A DNA stretch of 64,000 nucleotides. Source: Thermodesulfobium acidiphilum (GTDB lineage: Bacteria; Thermodesulfobiota; Thermodesulfobiia; Thermodesulfobiales; Thermodesulfobiaceae). The position numbers and the translations under genes are program-made. Below are positions 26,960 to 35,280 of the stretch, one piece after another; the first letter of the stretch is position 1, and every line of letters starts with the position of its first letter. Under the pieces are notes generated by a model. That model was not told where the DNA came from and ran no database searches. It saw only the letters and a list, made by a program, of their open reading frames with translations. The DNA lies in the NCBI RefSeq assembly GCF_003057965.1, contig NZ_CP020921.1:755001-819000 (forward strand), in the 5' to 3' direction.

Positions 26960-27469
26960 ATGGATGCTATAGAAGCGTTGTTTAACAGAAGAAGTATAAG
27001 GATGTATACAGATAAAGAAATTCCTCAAGAAGATATAGAAACTATTTTAAGAGCGGCAATGTCTGCCCCTTCAGCAGGTGGGAGTAATGTTTGTCACTAT
27101 ATAGTAGTGAAGGATAAGAATTTACTAAAAGAAGTTATTAACTATCATCAATATGCTCATATGCTTCTTAAAGCTAATGTTGCAATAGTTGTAGTTGCAG
27201 ATCCATCTCTTGAAAAATATCCTGGCAGATGGCCTCTAAATTGTTCAGCGGCAATGGAAAACATTCTTATTGCGGCAACAGCGCTTGGTATAGGATCTTG
27301 CTGGGTTGGCATTTACCCTGTAGAAGAGAGGATGAACGGTTTGAGAAAAATATTTAATATTCCTGATAATTTAATTCCATTTGCAATTGCTTCATTGGGT
27401 TATCCTGCAGAGAAGAAAAAACCTCATGGTGAATTAGATAAGTCAATTATTCACAACAATAAGTGGTAA
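26960..27469 (+). CDS. nitroreductase-family FMN protein
   Basis: A 169-residue single-domain nitroreductase. FMN-binding residues of the family are visible in the N-terminal FNRRSIRMYTDKEIP and the AAMSAPSAGGSNVCHYIVVKD block, and in the C-terminal GIGSCWVGIYP and IASLGYPAEKK stretches. The start ATG has TGGAGGTAA upstream. It lies 27 nt after the fusion gene and 13 nt before dppD, so it may be part of a long transcript. Members reduce nitro compounds, quinones or act in cofactor metabolism; the substrate cannot be read from sequence. Confidence 0.88.
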   Translation: MDAIEALFNRRSIRMYTDKEIPQEDIETILRAAMSAPSAGGSNVCHYIVVKDKNLLKEVINYHQYAHMLLKANVAIVVVADPSLEKYPGRWPLNCSAAMENILIAATALGIGSCWVGIYPVEERMNGLRKIFNIPDNLIPFAIASLGYPAEKKKPHGELDKSIIHNNKW

Positions 27470-27482
27470 TTAGAATTTATTA

Positions 27483-28460
27483 ATGTCATTACTGGAGATA
27501 AAAAATTTGTCTTTAGGAATTTATTCTGAAAAGAAAAAAAGATGGTCAAAAGTTTTAAATAATGTAAATTTTAGTCTTAATCAAAATGAATTTTTAGGTG
27601 TTGTAGGAGAATCAGGTTCTGGTAAAACAATTCTTGCAAATTCGATTTTAAAATTAATGCCAAAAAATTCAAAATTATTTTCAGGTTCTATACTTTTTAA
27701 TGATAAAAATATTTTGAAACTCAGCGAAAATCAAGTTAGGGAAATTAGAGGGAGAGATATTTCAATAATTTTTCAGGATCCAATGAGCTCTCTTCATCCG
27801 CTCTTGACTGTAAAAGAACAAATAACTGAAATACTTTTAGCGCATGGAATTTATAAAAGGTCCAAGGCAGTTGAAGTTGCTTTAAATCTTTTGAAGGATG
27901 TAAAAATTGATCAACCTGAATTGGTTTTAAGTAAATATCCATTTATGCTTAGTGGTGGTATTAGACAAAGAGTAATGATTGCCATTGCAATTTCTTGTAA
28001 TCCTAAGGTTGTTATAGCCGATGAGCCAACAACTGCTCTGGACGTAACGGTGCAGAAAGATATTTTAGATTTGATAAAGGCCTTTAAGAAGAGATTGAAT
28101 TTTTCTCTTATACTTATCTCCCATGATTTAGGAGTTATTTGGGAAAATACAGATAGGGTAGTAGTAATGTATTGTGGAAGAATAGTAGAAAGCGGCAAAA
28201 CAAAGGACGTGTTAAGAAATCCTTTGCATCCTTATACATTTGGCCTTCTATCTTCTATGCCAAGAAGAATTAATAACAAATTGGAAATTGTAAAGGGAAT
28301 CAAAGGCAGCATCTTATCTTTAGATGAATTTCCTAATGATACATGCCCTTTTTTGCCCAGATGCGACTTTGCAACAAAAAGATGTAACGAACCTATATCT
28401 TTAGAACCTGTAGACAACGATAGATTTGTAGCCTGTTTTAATAAGGCTGCATTCAAGTGA
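27483..28460 (+). CDS. dppD: peptide/Ni ABC transporter ATPase, DppD/OppD type
   Basis: A 325-residue ABC ATPase of the oligopeptide group. Walker A GESGSGKT is near 40-47, the Q-loop IIFQDPMSSLHPLL near 98-111, the signature MLSGGIRQRV near 155 and Walker B VVIADEPTTALD near 178; the switch histidine is in LISHDLGV. The C-terminal oligo_HPY block HPYTFGLLSSMPR and a Cys pattern (DTCPFLPRC, RC, AC) suggest the [4Fe-4S]-like cysteine motif common in DppD proteins. It overlaps dppF by 4 nt. No permease or binding-protein genes are nearby, so the pair is orphaned and must serve a transporter encoded elsewhere. Confidence 0.9.
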   Translation: MSLLEIKNLSLGIYSEKKKRWSKVLNNVNFSLNQNEFLGVVGESGSGKTILANSILKLMPKNSKLFSGSILFNDKNILKLSENQVREIRGRDISIIFQDPMSSLHPLLTVKEQITEILLAHGIYKRSKAVEVALNLLKDVKIDQPELVLSKYPFMLSGGIRQRVMIAIAISCNPKVVIADEPTTALDVTVQKDILDLIKAFKKRLNFSLILISHDLGVIWENTDRVVVMYCGRIVESGKTKDVLRNPLHPYTFGLLSSMPRRINNKLEIVKGIKGSILSLDEFPNDTCPFLPRCDFATKRCNEPISLEPVDNDRFVACFNKAAFK

Positions 28461-29419
28461 TGTTATTCCAAGCAAAAAATATTTATAAAAATTTTTTTAG
28501 AAAAAGTTTTTTTGGAATTAAGAATGATAGATCAAATGTTTTAACCAATATAAATATTAATATTCATGATAGGGATATTTTAGGGGTAGTTGGAGAAACC
28601 GGATCGGGCAAGAGTACACTTGGAAAAATTTTTGTAGGGTTAGAAAAACCATCAAGTGGTACTCTTTACTACTATAACAATGATATTTTTAAATTAAATA
28701 AAAGAGATTTTAGGAAGTTTCAAAAAAACACTGCTTTCATATTTCAAGATCCTTATTCGTCTTTTAACCCTAGGATGAAGGTTTTAGATATACTCCAGGA
28801 ACCACTTATTCTCAATGGTGTTGAAAGAATTAAAAGGAGAGAGATAATTAATGAAATAATCGATAAGGTTGAATTAAGAATCGAGGATCTTGTAAAGTTT
28901 CCGTATCAATTTAGCGGTGGCCAAAGGCAAAGAATAGCAATAGCTAGATCTTTAATTCTTAAACCAAAGTTCTTAGTTGCCGATGAGCCTGTTTCTTCAC
29001 TGGATCTCTCTGTAAAGGCTCAAATTTTGAAGTTATTTGAAGATATATATACTAAAAGCGATCTTACAATGATGATAATATCTCACGATCTCTCTATTGT
29101 TGAATATCTGTGTAACAAATCAATAGTTCTCTACAAAGGTGTCATGATGGAAGAGGCTTTAACTGATATGTTATTTAGAAATCCCTTGCATCCCTACACA
29201 AGGCTCTTGATAGAATCAGCTCCATCTTTGTATTCTGATAAAACTAAGGATATAGAATTGGAAACTTTTGAATCATCAAGTAATCTTGAAAGCGCGAAAC
29301 CAGGATTGTGTCCATTTTTGGAAAGATGTAAATTAAAAGTTGATAAGTGTAGAGAAAATTTTCCTGAGATTATAGAAGTAGAGAAAAATCATAAAGTAAG
29401 GTGCTTCAAGTATATTTAA
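28457..29419 (+). CDS. dppF: peptide/Ni ABC transporter ATPase, DppF/OppF type
   Basis: A 320-residue ABC ATPase and partner of the DppD-type protein before it (ATGA overlap). Walker A GETGSGKST, the Q-loop AFIFQDPYSSFNPRM, the signature QFSGGQRQRI and Walker B FLVADEPVSSLD are intact, as is the oligo_HPY tail HPYTRLLIESAPS. The C-terminus also has spaced cysteines (LCPFLERCKLKVDKC, RC). DppD-DppF heterodimers drive import of peptides or nickel complexes. Its stop overlaps by 4 nt the stop of the convergent HD-GYP gene, so the two transcripts meet tail to tail with no room for a terminator. Confidence 0.9.
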   Translation: MMLFQAKNIYKNFFRKSFFGIKNDRSNVLTNININIHDRDILGVVGETGSGKSTLGKIFVGLEKPSSGTLYYYNNDIFKLNKRDFRKFQKNTAFIFQDPYSSFNPRMKVLDILQEPLILNGVERIKRREIINEIIDKVELRIEDLVKFPYQFSGGQRQRIAIARSLILKPKFLVADEPVSSLDLSVKAQILKLFEDIYTKSDLTMMIISHDLSIVEYLCNKSIVLYKGVMMEEALTDMLFRNPLHPYTRLLIESAPSLYSDKTKDIELETFESSSNLESAKPGLCPFLERCKLKVDKCRENFPEIIEVEKNHKVRCFKYI

Positions 29420-30606
29420 TATTCCCAGAGCATAAGCAAATTATAGGGTATACTCTTTACAATCTCCATATCTATCTTTCCAATTTTTGCCATTTTTTCC
29501 AATATTTCAATGGCTTCTTCATGCTTTATTCTATCTGTTCTATATGGTCTTTGCTGTCTAAGTGCAGCATAGACGTCTGCAACTGCCATAATTCTTTGTA
29601 GTTTACTAAGATCATTCCCCTCCAAACCAAATGGATAACCGCTGCCATCTAAACATTCGTGATGAAAAGATGCTATATCTACAATTTCTTTATCTAATCC
29701 CAGAGAGTTTAAAAATGAATATGTATAATAAGCGTGCGATTTCATGGTTAGCCATTCACTTCCTGTTAATTTATCAGGTTTTTCTAGAATATCAAGCGGG
29801 ATAAAAATTTTTCCAATATCGTGCAAAAAGCCAGCGGTTTCTAATTTTTGGCAATCCGCTGGAGTAAATCCCATTGTTTTAGCAATTGAAACAGCAGTAT
29901 ATGTTACATCGATTGAGTGAGATTTTGTAAATTCACTCTTTGCATCGATGAAGTTTTTCGCAATAGCTTTTACCATGCTTAATAATTGTTCATTATTCAA
30001 TATTTCAAATCTATCACCAACTAATAAGGAGTTTTCCTTCTTTAATTCATCAATATTGTTCATCAGAATTAAAAAGACATCGTTTTTTGATATTTTATTA
30101 AATGCATCAAACACATCTTTAAATGATTTTTTATCTTTAAAAAGGGAATAGGTTTTTAGACTGAGCTCCTTTGTAGTAGTAAACTTGTTATTTCTAAATA
30201 AAACTTCAATTTCATCAGCAAAGTAAATAATTTTTGAAAGTAGGTTTTGCGTATTTTCATTGTGATGATCTTTTATGATAGGTGCGAAGGTTTCGAAAAA
30301 AGGTATATCACGTAGCAATTCATAACCAGCATATGCATGCCTTCGAATATTTATGTCTTTCCTTTTGTTAATTTCAAGTAGCAAAGATCTTTCTTGAGTA
30401 TATGCTCCTATGTCGTGCATTAAACAAGCATGATTCAGGTTTATTCTATCTTGCTTTTCTAAGTTCATTTCTTTAGATATTAAATTTGCGATGAAGCTAA
30501 CCCTTAAACAGTGTTCGTATAGCAAAGTATTTGAGAAAAATAAAGTTTGTGTTTGTGAAATGGTTTCAACTAATTTTGTTAGATTAATTTTTCTATTATT
30601 AATCAT
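29416..30606 (-). CDS. HD-GYP domain protein (cyclic-di-GMP phosphodiesterase candidate) with an extra HD domain
   Basis: 396 residues with two HD-type domains. The first (about 1-130) has HCLRVSF, HACLMHDIGAY and DHHNE, an HD domain without a GYP motif. The second (about 215-396) is a full HD-GYP: HSIDVTYTAVSIA, FLHDIGKIFIP, HHECLDGSGYPFGLEG and RIMAVADVYAALRQQRPYR, with the GYP triad intact. HD-GYP proteins hydrolyse cyclic-di-GMP, so this may oppose the GGDEF protein at 17557. It has no receiver or sensor domain. The start overlaps the HAD phosphatase gene upstream by 8 nt. Confidence 0.88.
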   Translation of the reverse strand: MINNRKINLTKLVETISQTQTLFFSNTLLYEHCLRVSFIANLISKEMNLEKQDRINLNHACLMHDIGAYTQERSLLLEINKRKDINIRRHAYAGYELLRDIPFFETFAPIIKDHHNENTQNLLSKIIYFADEIEVLFRNNKFTTTKELSLKTYSLFKDKKSFKDVFDAFNKISKNDVFLILMNNIDELKKENSLLVGDRFEILNNEQLLSMVKAIAKNFIDAKSEFTKSHSIDVTYTAVSIAKTMGFTPADCQKLETAGFLHDIGKIFIPLDILEKPDKLTGSEWLTMKSHAYYTYSFLNSLGLDKEIVDIASFHHECLDGSGYPFGLEGNDLSKLQRIMAVADVYAALRQQRPYRTDRIKHEEAIEILEKMAKIGKIDMEIVKSIPYNLLMLWEY

Positions 30607-31267
30607 TGTTTAAGATAGAGATTATGTCTTTTGGCTGATTAATATTTAAGACATTTTTTTCTTTTAGAATTTCATCTGGTCTGAATCCCCAAAGAACGCC
30701 GATTGGTAAAATTTCCGCATTTTTAGCTGTACATATGTCTATAAAGGTATCACCAACCATTGACCAATTTTCTTTCTCCAAATTTGAAAGTGAAATTATC
30801 TCGTAAATTGCTTTTGGATGTGGTTTTTTTGGTATTTGTGGCCTTGCTCCCAAAACTTTTAGAAAGGGAAAATTAGGAAAAAAGAAATCTGCCATCTCTT
30901 TTGTGAAAGAATCTGGCTTGTTTGAGAGTATTGCAACCCTATAGTTTTTTTCTTTTAAATAACCTAAAACTTCATATATTCCTTCATATGGCTTGCTGTT
31001 TTTTGACCAATTTTTCATATAGATTTCGCTGTAGGCTTTAAGTAATTTTGACTTTAACTCTTCTGAATATAGCTTTTTAGGGATGATCCGTTCTATTAAA
31101 ACTTCCGAACCCTCGCCAACAAAATCTTTATAACTTTCTATTGGATATGGATCTAAATTATTTTCTAAAAGGGCTTGATTTGCACTTGTTGCAATGTCCT
31201 CGAGCGTGTTCACGAGCGTTCCATCAAAGTCAAAAATTATACCCTTAATTTTATTTTTTAGAGGCAT
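30599..31267 (-). CDS. HAD-superfamily phosphatase, phosphoglycolate phosphatase-like
   Basis: A 222-residue HAD hydrolase. Motif I is IIFDFDGTLVNT (nucleophile Asp and acid/base Asp), motif II is VAILSNK, motif III includes KKPHPK, and motif IV is SMVGDTFIDICTAKNA. The four-helix cap inserted after motif I places it in the Gph/PGP subfamily. The role is probably removal of 2-phosphoglycolate or similar small phosphate esters in the cytoplasm. It overlaps the HD-GYP gene by 8 nt and follows the TPR gene by 20 nt, so the three are likely one operon on the minus strand. Confidence 0.88.
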   Translation of the reverse strand: MPLKNKIKGIIFDFDGTLVNTLEDIATSANQALLENNLDPYPIESYKDFVGEGSEVLIERIIPKKLYSEELKSKLLKAYSEIYMKNWSKNSKPYEGIYEVLGYLKEKNYRVAILSNKPDSFTKEMADFFFPNFPFLKVLGARPQIPKKPHPKAIYEIISLSNLEKENWSMVGDTFIDICTAKNAEILPIGVLWGFRPDEILKEKNVLNINQPKDIISILNND

Positions 31268-31287
31268 ATTTATTATAGTGTACTATA

Positions 31288-32310
31288 TTAATAGTTATAC
31301 TTATAAATCTCTATAAATAGTTTGTTTGCAAGATCTGGATTTAGACTCTTTAGTATCCTTTCTTCTATCATTGCAAAATGTTTTTCTCCAAGCTTTGCTA
31401 GAGCAACTCCCACATAGTAGTGATAATTTGCATTATCAGGATCAAGCCTTATTGCATTTTTATATGCTTGAAAGATTAAACCGTTATCTGATCTTTTCCA
31501 AAAGATCTCTCCAAGTCTTGTTGACGCTAATAAATTGTCAGGGGCTTTAATTAAAACGTTTTCATATAAAGTTATAGCCCGGTCGTAATTTTTCTTTTCA
31601 AATGCAGTATTTGCATTTTTTAGAAGTTGTTCAACGCTCTGATCATTAATTACGTTGACTGGATACAAACTTGCTAAGTTTTTTATGGTATATATTTTAT
31701 CGAAAAGAGAATTTGCAAGAGAGGAATTCAAGTCCTTTAGGGCTCTGAATTGAAGGTATGAATTATACAAGTCATCTGTGGCTAAATATGAAAGGCCAAG
31801 CTGATACCTTGCATCCGAAAAGTTAGGATTAAGACTAACTGCTTTTGTATAATTTTTAATTGCCTGAAGATCATCATGCTGATTAGAATAAACTAATCCT
31901 AAATTGTAATAAATATTAGCATTTGATGGATCTTTTTGAATAGCATCAGACAAAATAATTATAGCATCACTATTTCTTCCCAATCTCCTTAATGCTATTC
32001 CTTTGGTAAGCATTGCATCAGTAAAGTTTGGATCTATGCTTAGGGCTTTTGAGGCAATATCAATGGCAGTAGAAAGTTGATTGGTACCAATGTAACACTT
32101 TGCTAATTCATCATATGCTTGAACATAAGTTTGATCCGTGTCTATTGCTTGCCGGAAAAACATTTTTGCTTTATCAAAATTTGACTCACTTAAATATTTT
32201 TCACCCAATAAAAAGTATTCTTTTGCAAGATCACTTTGAACAGATGCAAAAGAAGTGCTTGCAAAAACAAATAAAATCGAAAATAAAATTAACAAGGTTT
32301 TCTTAAGCAC
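31288..32310 (-). CDS. exported TPR-repeat protein
   Basis: 340 residues. I choose the GTG at 32310 because TAGGAGGACTAAGA precedes it at proper distance; an ATG six codons upstream lies inside that Shine-Dalgarno. A signal peptide (LKKTLLILFSILFVFASTSFA) leads into seven or so tetratricopeptide repeats, with recurring A..LG..Y......A......A...DP patterns, for example NIYYNLGLVYSNQHDDLQAIKNYTKAVSLNPNFSDA in pieces. TPR arrays hold protein partners. It is likely periplasmic or outer-membrane associated, with partner unknown. Confidence 0.82.
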   Translation of the reverse strand: MLKKTLLILFSILFVFASTSFASVQSDLAKEYFLLGEKYLSESNFDKAKMFFRQAIDTDQTYVQAYDELAKCYIGTNQLSTAIDIASKALSIDPNFTDAMLTKGIALRRLGRNSDAIIILSDAIQKDPSNANIYYNLGLVYSNQHDDLQAIKNYTKAVSLNPNFSDARYQLGLSYLATDDLYNSYLQFRALKDLNSSLANSLFDKIYTIKNLASLYPVNVINDQSVEQLLKNANTAFEKKNYDRAITLYENVLIKAPDNLLASTRLGEIFWKRSDNGLIFQAYKNAIRLDPDNANYHYYVGVALAKLGEKHFAMIEERILKSLNPDLANKLFIEIYKYNY

Positions 32311-32337
32311 TCTTAGTCCTCCTATCATAAAAATAAT

Positions 32338-33090
32338 TTAAACTACTTTATTAGTGAGTGTTCCAATGTTTTCAATTACAACGCTCACCTCGTCACCAGC
32401 TTTCATCGGACCTACTCCAGAAGGTGTTCCGGTCATAATTACGTCTCCAGGCAGTAGCGTCATAACCGAACTAATAAAGCTAACTAAAAAATTTGGTTTG
32501 AATATTAAATTTGAGGTATTAGATCTTTGTTTTATTTCATTATTTAGAATCAATTTTATGTATAACGAATTGGGATCAATTTCTGTTTCAATCCAAGGAC
32601 CAATTGGAGCAAATGAGTCAAAGGATTTTGACCTTGTCCATTGAACATCCTTTCTCTGCAGGTCTCTTGCAGTAACATCATTACCGCAAGTATATCCTAA
32701 TATATAGTTGTTTGCTTCTTCGATCTTAACATCTTTTGCAGGTTTTCCAATTACCACAACTAATTCTGCCTCGTAATGAAGTTCTTTTGTTTGTTTAGGA
32801 TAAAAAATTGGATATTCGGGATGATTAACTGATGTAGATGGCTTTAAAAATAAGACAGGTTCTGAAGGAAGAGGTTCTTTCATTTCATTTGCATGATCCA
32901 TATAGTTTAAGCCTACACATACAAACTTTGAAGGTAAAACGGGAGAAAGAAGTTCAACTTCATTAAGACTTAATCTAATCGAAGTTTTTTTAACAGAGTT
33001 TAAAAAATTTTCTTCCAAAGTTACTATTTCATTTCTTTCCATAATTCCGAATTTTATTTCGTTGTTGTGTTTAAATCTAAGTAATTTCAA
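32338..33090 (-). CDS. fumarylacetoacetate hydrolase (FAH) family protein
   Basis: A 250-residue FAH-superfamily protein. The core blocks are present: CVGLNYMDHANEM, PVLFLKPSTSV, LHYEAELVVVIGK (metal-binding Glu residues), YTCGNDVTARDLQ, RSKSFDSFAPIGPWI and MTGTPSGVGPM. Family members act as acylpyruvate hydrolases, oxaloacetate decarboxylase/tautomerases or in aromatic degradation, using Mg2+ or Mn2+. The specific substrate cannot be read here. It sits 27 nt upstream of the TPR gene and 36 nt after the MerR-like gene, all on the minus strand. Confidence 0.88.
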   Translation of the reverse strand: MKLLRFKHNNEIKFGIMERNEIVTLEENFLNSVKKTSIRLSLNEVELLSPVLPSKFVCVGLNYMDHANEMKEPLPSEPVLFLKPSTSVNHPEYPIFYPKQTKELHYEAELVVVIGKPAKDVKIEEANNYILGYTCGNDVTARDLQRKDVQWTRSKSFDSFAPIGPWIETEIDPNSLYIKLILNNEIKQRSNTSNLIFKPNFLVSFISSVMTLLPGDVIMTGTPSGVGPMKAGDEVSVVIENIGTLTNKVV

Positions 33091-33126
33091 TTTTTTGCCT
33101 CCTTTAGTTTTGAAATAATTTCAATC

Positions 33127-33759
33127 TTACTTAGGAAAAAGTTTTTTCCACCAGGATTTTTGCCCCTCTTTATTTTGTTCTAATTTTAAATTGTTAAAAA
33201 GTTCCATCAAAGTATTGTCTGACTCCTTTTTTAGTTTGTTTAATTCTTTTTCATAAGAATTGATTTTTTCTTCTAACCTGTTCAAATATTCTTTTAGCTC
33301 AAAATTTTCTCTTTTTAAATTTGCGATTTCAACTTCTTTTTTGCTAACTTCTCCTTTTAGAGAATCAATATCTTCTAAAACTTTTATGTTATCTTTTATT
33401 TCTTCGAGAAGTAAAATCTGTTTTAAAAGTAAATTTTTTAAACTTTCTTCTGTATTACACTTTTTTTCACATATAAAACTTTCTAATTGGGCATTAGTTA
33501 TTTTATTTTTGTTAACTAAATTAGTTTTATTCTTAACGTCAATATTAAGAGATTTTTTTATCTCTTCTGTAGTAAATCCCTTTTTATACATTTCGTTAAT
33601 TTTAATTAATTGTGGGATGCAACTTTTGTTATATCTTTTAGATCTTTTTTCGTTATTAATGTCAAAAAGAGATTCGAATTTATTTATATATCTTCTAATC
33701 GTAGATTCCGCAATATTGGTCTCCTTTGAAAGCTGTTCTAAAGTTATATAATTTTCCAT
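33127..33759 (-). CDS. MerR-like helix-turn-helix protein with long coiled coil
   Basis: 210 residues. The N-terminal 70 residues hold a MerR-type winged helix (YITLEQLSKETNIAESTIRRYINKF, then RYNKSCIPQLIKINEMYKKGFTTEEIKKSL). Residues about 105-190 are a lysine/glutamate-rich coiled coil (LKGEVSKKEVEIANLKRENFELKEYLNRL). The end KSWWKKLFPK is basic-aromatic and could touch membrane. This layout is like RacA/chromosome-anchoring or phage-type MerR proteins more than like metal-sensing MerR. It has no Shine-Dalgarno and a -10 box 6 nt before the ATG, so it is a candidate leaderless mRNA. Confidence 0.75.
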   Translation of the reverse strand: MENYITLEQLSKETNIAESTIRRYINKFESLFDINNEKRSKRYNKSCIPQLIKINEMYKKGFTTEEIKKSLNIDVKNKTNLVNKNKITNAQLESFICEKKCNTEESLKNLLLKQILLLEEIKDNIKVLEDIDSLKGEVSKKEVEIANLKRENFELKEYLNRLEEKINSYEKELNKLKKESDNTLMELFNNLKLEQNKEGQKSWWKKLFPK

Positions 33760-33765
33760 ACTTTA

Positions 33766-33793
33766 ATTATATGATCTTTTTTAAATATATCAA
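33766..33793 (-). promoter_or_regulatory. promoter for MerR-like gene; predicted leaderless transcript
   Basis: On the minus strand TTGATA (33793-33788) and TATAAT (33771-33766) are 16 nt apart. TATAAT ends 6 nt before the ATG at 33759, so the expected transcription start falls on or next to the A of the start codon. No Shine-Dalgarno exists. Confidence 0.6.
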
Positions 33794-33822
33794 ATTTGCA
33801 AATTTTTTAAAAAACATTTATA

Positions 33823-33838
33823 ATACAAAAAATTGTAT
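33823..33838. promoter_or_regulatory. inverted repeat between MerR-like gene and gdh
   Basis: ATACAA-AAAA-TTGTAT is a dyad with perfect 6-nt arms in the divergent region. It is a candidate site for the adjacent MerR-like protein. It is weak because of the AT-rich background. Confidence 0.3.
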
Positions 33839-33878
33839 GGTATAAAAAATTTTATTTAAAATATATGTATTTTGTTAT

Positions 33879-33907
33879 TTGTGAAAGTGTTAAAAGAATA
33901 TTAGAAT
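33879..33907 (+). promoter_or_regulatory. candidate promoter for glutamate dehydrogenase family gene
   Basis: TTGTGA (33879-33884) and TAGAAT (33902-33907) are exactly 17 nt apart, about 52 nt before the TTG start. Confidence 0.5.
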
Positions 33908-33958
33908 GTAAGATGTAAAGAAGAGTTTTAAGGCTTAAAATATAAGGAGGCGGGTAAG

Positions 33959-35206
33959 TTGAACTTTATTAATCCGTTTGAAGTTGTTCAAGATCAGCTA
34001 GACGAGGTTATGCAGATTTTGAAAATAGATAGTAATGTAATGCAAATTCTAAGAACTCCTATGAGAGAGATTCACGTGTCTATACCTGTAAGGATGGATA
34101 ATGGTGATCTCAAAGTTTTTCATGGCTTTAGAGTTCAGTATAACAATGCTCTGGGTCCATGTAAAGGAGGAATAAGATTTCATCCTGAAGAAACTATTGA
34201 TACTATTAGAGCTTTGGCTGCTTGGATGACGTGGAAAACGGCATGTATTGGTTTGCCTCTTGGAGGTGCAAAAGGCGGTGTAATATGTAATCCTAAAGAA
34301 ATGTCCGTTAACGAACTTGAAAGATTGGCAAGAGGTTATATTGACAAAATTTGGCAGCTTATAGGCCCCGATCAGGACATACCTGCTCCAGATGTTTACA
34401 CTAATCCTCAAATTATGGCATGGATGATGGATGAATATTCTAAAATCATTGGCAAAAACCAGTTTGGAGTTATTACTGGCAAACCAATTAAGATGGGAGG
34501 GTCATTAGGTAGAGAAGATGCTACAGCAAGGGGTGGGATGTCTGTTTTAAGAGAAGCCGCAAAATATTTAGGACTTGACCTTGCAAAATCTACAATAGCT
34601 ATTCAGGGGTTTGGTAATGCAGGTTATTATACAGCTGTGCTTGCTAAAAAAATGTTTGGCATGAAAGTAATAGCAGTTAGCGATAGTAATGGCGGAGTCT
34701 TTAACTCAAATGGTATTGATATTAAGGCTTTGAAAGAGTATAAAGAAAAAACTGGTCATGTAAGCGGTTTTAGTGGTGCAAAAGACATAACAAACGAAGA
34801 GCTTTTATTATTGGATGTAGATGTTCTGGCGCCATCTGCTATTGAAGAAGTTATTACAAAAAATAATGCGAATGATATTAAAGCAAAAATTGTTCTCGAA
34901 CTCGCCAATGGACCAACTACACCTGACGCTGATAAGATTTTGTTCAAAAAGGGAGTTCATCTTGTGCCTGATTTTCTTGCAAATGCTGGAGGTGTAACTG
35001 TATCTTATTTTGAGATGGTCCAAAATTTTTATATGTATTACTGGGACGAAGATCTGGTTTATAAAAGACTTGATCACAGAATGACTGAAGCCTATAGAAA
35101 TGTTTTAAAGGCTGCAAAGGAACATAATATTAGCATGAGACAAGCTGCTTACTTAGTGGCAATTAAAAGAATTTTCGAAGTAATGAAATTAAGAGGGTGG
35201 TGGTAA
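33959..35206 (+). CDS. gdhA: Glu/Leu/Phe/Val dehydrogenase family enzyme, probably glutamate dehydrogenase
   Basis: A 415-residue enzyme, the common length for hexameric thermophile GDHs. The catalytic core is visible: GPCKGGIRFHP, LPLGGAKGGVICNP (catalytic Lys), GPDQDIPAPDVYTN, then the Rossmann motif IAIQGFGNAG and the tail LANAGGVTVSYFEMVQN. It reversibly deaminates glutamate to 2-oxoglutarate with NAD(P). The start is TTG after AAGGAGGCGGGTAAG. It stands alone with its own promoter, before the dipeptidase gene. I prefer glutamate over leucine or phenylalanine as substrate from overall length and motif fit, but this is not proven. Confidence 0.9.
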   Translation: MNFINPFEVVQDQLDEVMQILKIDSNVMQILRTPMREIHVSIPVRMDNGDLKVFHGFRVQYNNALGPCKGGIRFHPEETIDTIRALAAWMTWKTACIGLPLGGAKGGVICNPKEMSVNELERLARGYIDKIWQLIGPDQDIPAPDVYTNPQIMAWMMDEYSKIIGKNQFGVITGKPIKMGGSLGREDATARGGMSVLREAAKYLGLDLAKSTIAIQGFGNAGYYTAVLAKKMFGMKVIAVSDSNGGVFNSNGIDIKALKEYKEKTGHVSGFSGAKDITNEELLLLDVDVLAPSAIEEVITKNNANDIKAKIVLELANGPTTPDADKILFKKGVHLVPDFLANAGGVTVSYFEMVQNFYMYYWDEDLVYKRLDHRMTEAYRNVLKAAKEHNISMRQAAYLVAIKRIFEVMKLRGWW

Positions 35207-35280
35207 GTGGTTTTTTATAAGCTTTTAAATTTTTATCTATTTTAAAATTCTTAATTAAGAGTATGTAAAGGAGAATTTGC

